Assembly (NCBI GenBank): GCA_032622095.1
Contig: CP136069.1
Location: 163,359,043-163,423,042 of the forward strand
Source: Siphonodentalium dalli
Taxonomy: Eukaryota > Mollusca > Scaphopoda > Gadilida > Siphonodentaliidae
Direction: 5' to 3'
Length of the DNA stretch: 64,000 nt
The translations under genes and the position numbers were made by a program. Under the pieces are notes generated by a model, which was not told the DNA's origin, ran no database searches, and saw nothing but the letters and a program-made list of their open reading frames with translations. Numbering within the stretch: the stretch's first letter is position 1; every line of letters begins with the position of its first letter. Below, in pieces: positions 53,601 through 62,600 of the stretch.

Positions 53601-56600
53601 CCTTTACTGAATTAATTGAACCAGCAGCTATAAAAGCATACGCTGGAATGGTCAGACGTGATAATTGAGTTGTATTTTTCTCACCATTGACAGTAACTTT
53701 GAAACTGCAAAAGGCTGCCGCCCCCCTGTTGTCAAGAACTCGGTAACTGACTTTTACGGGATATCGCGGGAACATAGAACCACTATCCAGTCCATTAATT
53801 TGTTGGACAGAAGACCTGAAAAACAACAGAATGAAAGATCAGAAACTAACATGAAGCACGTGTGCTTGGCCAAAACATTAAGCGTAAATCAAATCGATCA
53901 TTGATATTTGTTGTGATTTCCTGCTAAAACAATTTTGACGACTACCATCACCTCCGATTCAGTGAAGCTCCATTTCTATTGATAACATGTACAATATGAC
54001 TGAATATCAGGGTATATACTCTATTTGGTTCGACAACTTCGGATGAGTTGTATTGACAAGCATAATTATGGGCTCAAATTGAAAAGTTCGATGGACCAAA
54101 TATACACCATTTTGCAACTGATTTACGATCTGTTTTCAGTTTCGTGATCGTCTTGTATGGTAGATGGTATATGTTACGTTTCTACCGATTTGGACAAGAA
54201 CAACAATGTTGTCCCACTGACCACCTCTCCCCAGACCCACAATACCTAACCGACACTGTCAAAATTTGGGGCACACGTAGCACTATTTATTCCGGACGCT
54301 TAGAAGTATGTGACGATATCCAATGTGTGTGCGTTTCATATGAGATACGGAGACAAGCCGATAGCCCCAAAATATTATATTGATGGCACATAACTCTGGT
54401 ATTTCTACTCAGATTTCAAAAATATTTCTTGGTATAGGATCAGCGTTACGAAGTGAAACCATACACATCATAATTTTCGGGATCTTAAACATACATTTTT
54501 CAGATAAAGGGAGATAACTCCGTGAGCAAAACGCGGACAATATTTGTTACGCGACTATGGGATATAACTCATTGGCCTCAACAAACATACAAACTTGTAG
54601 TGTGTTACTCGTCATACATTTCGAAATATAGTGGTTGCAAAAGTGCAAAAGTGTGGACTTCGTAAAAGGGAGATAACTCTGTAAATAACCGCTTGGCCGA
54701 AGTCCGGTAGCCTTTATTTTCAGTAGACCTTAGATGACTACATTCGCTAGATATTTCGGGTTCTTGTTGACATTAGTTTCTGAGTATTTCAGTTGAACAG
54801 AAAACGGCCCCAGTAGAATACTATAATTCCTTGGTTACACCATGGAAGTATAATTACCAACGTGGGTTGAAGGAAAGGGCATACTGCCCTTTCATATCAT
54901 CCCGGGCCCATCCCCAAGCCACTAATAACTGCAATGTCAAAAATATGACTGTACATAATATTTGCAAACTCTTCAGTCACGGTTGTCATGAGCGGCATTT
55001 GAACAGTTAACACTTTGTTTAAACTCATTTCACATAACGGCATATGATATGAGATTGTAGTTGACAACCCAGTTTTCATTGACTCTATATTTTATATGGT
55101 GTTAACGCAGGCCGTGTGTACTGACGATTAGGCCAGGTGTCATGCACATTGTTGCAACACTAGTCTGTGTGGGTAGTGTTTGTGGATTCGATGAAAAACC
55201 GGAACTGATTTACACGGAATACGATTTTCTGCCGAGTAAGTAAAATATTTCAAATTGTTATATCATTGGCACATGAGTGTTGTTAACACGCAAACTCTTT
55301 TCGGAAGGGAATTTATTTATGTGTGTACCGGTGTAACAGTTTACCCCCCCCCCCCCCGGGTATCTCCCCCCCCCCCCCCCCCCCCCCCACTCATATATTT
55401 TTTTTTCCTCACTTATTTTATATTATTATGGTAAGAAATGCCGAGAAAACTATTAAAAACAATTTGTTTAATTTTTTTGTATTTTGAAGTTTAACTTAAC
55501 CCCTCACACAATAGCATAAATATGTCAAAATATTACCTTACGATTTTATCGTTTATTTTGCTTTATATTGTCATGAAATGGCGAGAAATTAACTTTATAT
55601 GAGAACAATTTAATAGAGTAAGAATTTGGGGTGGGGGAGAAATATCCAGGCCTGAGTATCTTCCCCCTCCCACCCAGTGGCTATATATGACAAAAATTAA
55701 ACGTATGATTTTATTGCTTAATTTGCTTTATATAGTCATGAAATGGCGAGAAATTAACTTTATATGAGCAAAATTTTATTATAGTAAGAATTTGGGGTGG
55801 GGGGAAGATACCCAGGCCTGAGTATCTCCCCCCCCCCCCCACCCAGCACCTACATATGACAAAAATTAAACGTATGATTTTATTGCTTAATTTGCTTTAT
55901 ATAGTTATGAAATGGCGAGATAAACTTATATATATTTTTTTTATTCTGCTGCTGGGTGAGGGGGGATACTCAGGCCTCTCCCCCACACCAAATTCCTACA
56001 CTATCAACTTTTTGTCATACAAAGTTAATTTCTGACCATATCATGACTATTTAAAGCAATAAAATCATACGTTTAATTTTTGTCATATGTAGCTGCTGGG
56101 TGAGGGGGGGGGGAGATACTCAGGCCTGGGTATCCCCCCACACCCCAAATTCTTACTCAATAAAATTGTTCTCACATAAAGTTAATTTCTCGCCATTTCA
56201 TGACTATATATAAAGCAAATTAAGCAATAAAATAATATGTTTAATTTTTGTCATAAGTAGGTGCTGGTGGGGGGAAGATACTCAGGCCTGGGTATCTCCC
56301 CCCCCCCCCCACCCCAAATTCTTACTCTATCAAATTGTTCTCACATAAAGTTAATTTCTCGCCATTTCATGACTATATATAAAGCAAATTAAGCAATAAA
56401 ATCATACGTTTAATTTTTTCATATGTAGGCGCTGGGTGGGGGGGAAGATACTCAGGCCTGGCTACTTCCCCCCCACCCCAAATTCTTACTCTATCAAATT
56501 TTGCTCATATAAAGTTAATTTCTCGCCATTTCATGACTATATAAAGCAAATTAAGCAATAAAATCATACGTTTAATTTTTGTCAAATGTAGGTGCTGGAT

Positions 56601-59600
56601 GGGGGGAAGATACTCAGGCTTGGGTATCTTCCCCCCCCCCCACCCCAAAATTCTTACTATAATCAAATTTTGCTCATATAAAGTTAATTTCTCGCCATTT
56701 CATGACTATATAAAGCAAATTAAGCAATAAAATCATACGTTTAATTTTTTCATATGTAGGCGCTGGGTGGGGGGGGGGAATACTCAGGCCTGTGTATCTC
56801 CCCCCCCCCCCCCCCCACCCCAAATTCTTACTATAATCAAATTTTGCTCATATAAAGTTAATTTCTCGCCATTTCATGACTATATAAAGCAAATTAAGCA
56901 ATAAAATCATACGTTTAATTTTGTAATATGTAGGCGCTGGGTGGGGGAAGATACTCAGGCCTGTGTATCTCCCCCCCCCCACCCCAAATTCTTACTCTAT
57001 CAAATTTTGCTCATATAAAGTTAATTTCTCGCCATTTCATAACTATATAAAGCAAATTAAGAAATAAAATCATACGTTTAATTTTTGTCATATGTAGGTG
57101 CTGGGTGGGGGGAAGATACTCAGGCCTGGGTATCTCCCCCACCCCCCCCCCCCACCCAAAATTTTTACTCTATAAAATTTTGCTCATATGAAGTTAATTT
57201 AGATACCCAGGGGGGAAGATATCGTGTTACACCGGTACACATTTGCGATTATCAGATGGAGAGCACGTGTTGTGTACTGGTAGGGTAAAGCTAATTACGT
57301 GTATCAAATAAGTAAAATAAAACCCGTCATACATGTAATTACTAAATAGCTACCAATAGCTAATTATTCATCAATGGTGTATAATATGTATTGCTTAATT
57401 GCGTAACACGCGAGAAAATTAAGTCTATGTCACTGTTCCTGTTCCTGTTGCTAATTCTCAAAATTACTTCTTGAATTTTGCCATATTCACGAAGGGGAGA
57501 TCCTATGCTTTCGAACGATGTCTACTATGCATTGTTTCATTTCGTAAAACGCAAACAAAAAGAGTTTATATCTCTATTCCTGTTCCTGTTACTCCAAATA
57601 GTCACTCTGTTACTCGGAAACGTCCTGCCCCTGGTTCCGTTCATGTTACTCGAATTAGTCCAACCACAAACTTGTCCATGATATATTGGTCGACCCTTGA
57701 ACCCCGCCCCTGGACTCAACTTCACCCCACTAATTTTCTTCCTTAAAGGTACTCAATCCGAATTAACGCTCGCAAATTACTATTTCCTTGGCTTCGGGGG
57801 TAAACAATATTTGATTCGGGTCGAGGAACCCACCAACCCAACCCAGAGTGATCATATATAACAGATGTTTCAAATCTATTATTTTACTTATGAGTGGCCC
57901 AGTAAACAGTCGACGAGAATACATCTCTGACCAAATTGCGGATGAAGATGGATAACTCTAAAAGTGGCTTTTTTGTGTCAGATATTTGACAAACCGGCAA
58001 AATTTCGTTGAACAAAATGTTGACAAATAACAGGTTTTGGGCAATTTTATACTATAGTTGACTGTGGTTAGCATTATTTTTGGTCAAGTACTCGATTCTG
58101 ATAACTGAAGCGGCATTTCAAAAAAATGTTGTTGTTGTTGTTGTTGGAATCTGATGATATGGGGACCATCGAATCGGATTGAGTACCTTTAAGATCTCCT
58201 CTAATTTTGTGTACATATTAACGAGCAAAAAGGTAGATACTCCAGATAAGATGGCGTCCATCATGGCGGCCATTTTGCTTGACAAGCACCAGGTCTCTTT
58301 GGTCGTAAATATAATATCGCATGCACTTTTATCTCTGCTAAGGTCCTACAGAAGACCATAATGTACCCACAGTTTGTTATCATGATCCAAAGCAATATAT
58401 GTGACATCCTGCAGTCGTCTCATCGAAGAGTTCCCAACATATAAAACAACACAATCGGTGGTAGTTTGTGGGCATGCGTCATGATAGTGGAAATGAAATA
58501 GGACCACGATACGGACCGCCCCTACATGTTCATCAGTAGTATGCTTCAAATACAGGCAGGATATCATGTGTGGCGTTTCTTTCTTGGTGTGCTAAGATAT
58601 TATTTCCACACCCGTTTTGAAGCAGATCGAACCAAATTGATCATGTATATACATGTGGATAATACTATGTATCAGCCCCCCCCCCCTCATAATTGGTGTG
58701 CAACCTTAAAGACCATGCCTTTGATTATATGCAATGCAAAGAATGAAGGTATGCGTTGTTATCATCCTCGCGCTTAGCAGTGGTTGGTATTGTTCAAGAA
58801 AACAACAATGACCTCAGCACAAGGATGACAAATTCAACGCAAAGAACAGCTAGAGGAATGTTCGGTTGATGAGCTCTTATGCAATCACTTCAACACACTT
58901 CGGATACACCACCAGTACAACCATATGTGCTTGAGACATAACAACAACCTTCTAAAGCTATCCTGCGGGACATTAAGAATTTCCCACAACGCTCACAGCC
59001 ATTGCCTCCGAGACTTTAACTTGATCCTGAAACTAACACAGTGAAAATGCACCAAATTTTCTACCATTTTCGTGAATCATACCGCCCACTTAGTCAGTAA
59101 CACCGCGCGAGAATGACAACGCATATCTTCATTATTTGAATGACATACCGCCCAAGCTATCAAAGACATCGTATTTTAGACTATATGCTTGGGGATATAC
59201 ATATACTATCATTTTATTATACAATCAGGTATACGCCTGATCCAGTTGATTTTGAACGACTTCGAAATGGATATGGAAATACAATTCTACCATACAAAAA
59301 AATGCGGACATGCATGGGATTATGTTGTAATGGTAGTGTAGATCGTGGCCCCATTTCATTCCCACTATCATCGCGCATGTCCACGAACTATCATCGCGTG
59401 TGAGCTCTTCGGTGAGACGACTGCTGGACGTCATAAACATTGCATATGATCACGACCAAGGAGCGTAGTTACAGTGAACGAATGAGAACGCTAGCAACCT
59501 CAAAACACTTTTCGAAGTTGTCCAGGTACGCCAATGCGTTCGCTCCTTTTGTGAATTGACGAACCGCCTATTGAGAAGTGGCTAGATAACTGTGATGATC

Positions 59601-62600
59601 ACCAGGCGTACATGTGAGGTCTAAGCAAGGCGTAGATAGAGATGACCTTCTGAAAGCTAGTGTACTCATCGACCGTATGTCTTTCTAGTTCAAGATGACG
59701 CACAAATTCCATATTTTGCAGATGCGTTATAATATATGCTACCATGGGCAAGCTCAAAAAATAACTAGTCCGCCGCTTTTGGAGCACATCGTGAGCTCGA
59801 CACCGGAAAATCGATTGTTTGAAACGTTCTGATTAGAGGGACCATTCTTCCAGAAAGTGTAGAATACTACATGTATGTTGGTGCGGTCGAGCTAGATTGA
59901 CCAGACGAAGAGATGACAGCTGGTCCAGCTAATTCTAAATGTGGAAAATCCAAATCGGTTCTCATGTAATTGTTCTGAATCTTGAAATTCATAACATGAC
60001 AATTCGGCGCACCTACGATTACGGGCCCACCCATCACTATTATTAGCCCATCACGGTTATTATGCACACCTGAGTGTTTCGGCCAATCAGACTAGCAGTT
60101 CTACGCCATCATCGGCGCTTACTGGAGAATGGATTTCGAAATGCCACATCGCGATTATTAACTGGAGGTTTGTCCTTTCAGAAGGCAGCTAGCTATGTTA
60201 TGCGTTTGAAGCCGTTTTAAGTATGAATCGATATATGATTAATGTATTAGTGGTGTCATTCTGTACATATCGATATCATGACAAAAGTGGAAATAATATG
60301 TGAAAATATCGAAAAACAATTAATTTTCTAGCTGCCATCTTGGATGTGAGAATTATTGCCAACAGAAACGAATAAATCCTATCAATGGTCGCTACCCAAA
60401 GTAAATAACGATATAATGCACGTATCTATAACGCCCGTTGTAAGAAACTAAAGGAATATAGGCGTGTATTAACATTTCGCTCGCCATTCTAGTCGCCATC
60501 TTGGATTTTGGTCAATTATTTCTTGGATGAGATGTAAGGTGATTACCTCAACTCAGTATTCCCAACTCAAAGTCAAGCATGAATGGAGTTGTCATGACAA
60601 TAACGCCCACTGATGTGAATATGAGGGATTTTCGGTATTTATTTTTTTTTTTTCAAAAGATTTCCGCCATTTTTGATTTGGGGTTGTTTTTGTTTTTTGT
60701 TTTTTTTGACGAGATAGAAGGAAATTATTTCGTCTCAGTATTTCCAACTCACAACAGTGGTCATTGATGGAGTTGTCCTGACAATAACGCTGGTGTTTAT
60801 TTCGCTTATAAATCGGACGCCGTGCTTATAACATATTTATAAAACCAAATCAACTCGCGAAATTTACAATCAATGATGAGTTGCTCTTACCAATTATATA
60901 TGTGGTCAGTCTTACAAACCTGGTATGGTTAATACCAATCATTGCTGCATAGTCTCCACGTGCAGTGATCGATTCATCTGGACTATATGTAAATGTATTT
61001 GTGCCGAATCATGATATTTCAATTGACTTTTGTGGTAATCTTGGATTAATTAAAGAGCACACCACTCTTCTCTTCTTTTGTTCATTAATCTTACGTATCG
61101 GATTTATTTATTCCATACATTCGAAGCCGGATTTACAATATCACAAGCAGCACTTTCGACCAATGTAAGTTATCCAATGGTGTCCGGTTACCGACTTTTA
61201 TTTACTATCTGTTAGTTGTTGTCTGCGCTGTATAACGGTCTGCTGTTGATTACATGTGTTAATTGTGTTGGTGAATGGGGGCTACTAAACGTGCCACTGT
61301 TTAGGACAGTAACTGCATTTCCAAAACAAGAGCCATAACTGTGGTAAACATTAATGGACGAAAGCCTTAATATGTGGATATCCTTTCCGCCAACCTGTGC
61401 TATCACCATGCCAAAGGACAACGAAATCCAATAATAAAGACATCCACAGCATGATGTTCGTTATGGACGCGTTCGCGCGTTTTATACTATTTATAAGAAA
61501 CACTATGTCATAAGGGCCATAACTCTGAAGAAAACAAGTGCGGACAAAACCTGCACTATGTGAAGATCATGTTTGTTACGGACGGATGGACGGTAGGACG
61601 GACGGTAGGACGGATGGACGAAAGTCTCCATTATATACCCCCGAATCCTTCGGAAGATCAGGGGCATAATAAAGTCAATAACAGCTAATTTAACGCGCAA
61701 CATTTGTAAAATCGAAGTGACTTTTGTTCATATGAATATGTTACAAATCAGATGATCTATGCTACTGCCCTAAATATGCCATTTTGTACGATTCAAATTG
61801 TTGTTGGTTAACAGTATCCGACAGTGATATAAAACAACTTACTAATATTTGTATTCAGGCAGCAATGTTGAAAAGGATTATCCATAAATTGCCCCATTCA
61901 GTTGAACAATATCACACACCGACCGCAGTTTTCTGAATAATATTCTTAAATTGAGTACAATCATGTCAAAACCTTCAGTGGTAACGTTTTGAGCTCAAAT
62001 ACCGGAACATTTGTAAAATATCTCACTCCCATGTACCACTTAGAGGCAGTGCTCATGATTCGGTTTGAGTAATTTTAGCATGGCACAATACCATGTTATT
62101 ATAAGCTAAGTCATATTACATTGCTTAGAGACATATCATGTTAACTCAGTGCATATTACGAACGAAAACAGAAACCAAATTGAATGCCATCCTATCCCAA
62201 ATATATGTGACTACCGACCGTGATAACCCCGATAATAAGACAGAAGACGTATGGGGGAACAAAGAGAATGTTCTAGAGTAATGGTTAAGTGACAGAGGTG
62301 ACATTTAGGTGAGATATGACACATATTCACAATTTCTATTCATTTTGGCCACCATATTGGCAGCCACTTTTGGACTTTGTTGGCCATATTTTTGAATGCT
62401 ATGACTTCATTGTTACTTTAATTAAATATCTTGATGTCATATATATTTTGTCTGTAATATCCACATATTAATTAACAGAATAAACTGAATTTATTTAAAT
62501 TGAATTGAATATGTCATTGTCAAACGTGAGCTTATTGTCTATGTGGTATGAGGTCTTTCTCGCTGTTTGATGACAAAATCTTCGTATGTTCTGGATGGTC

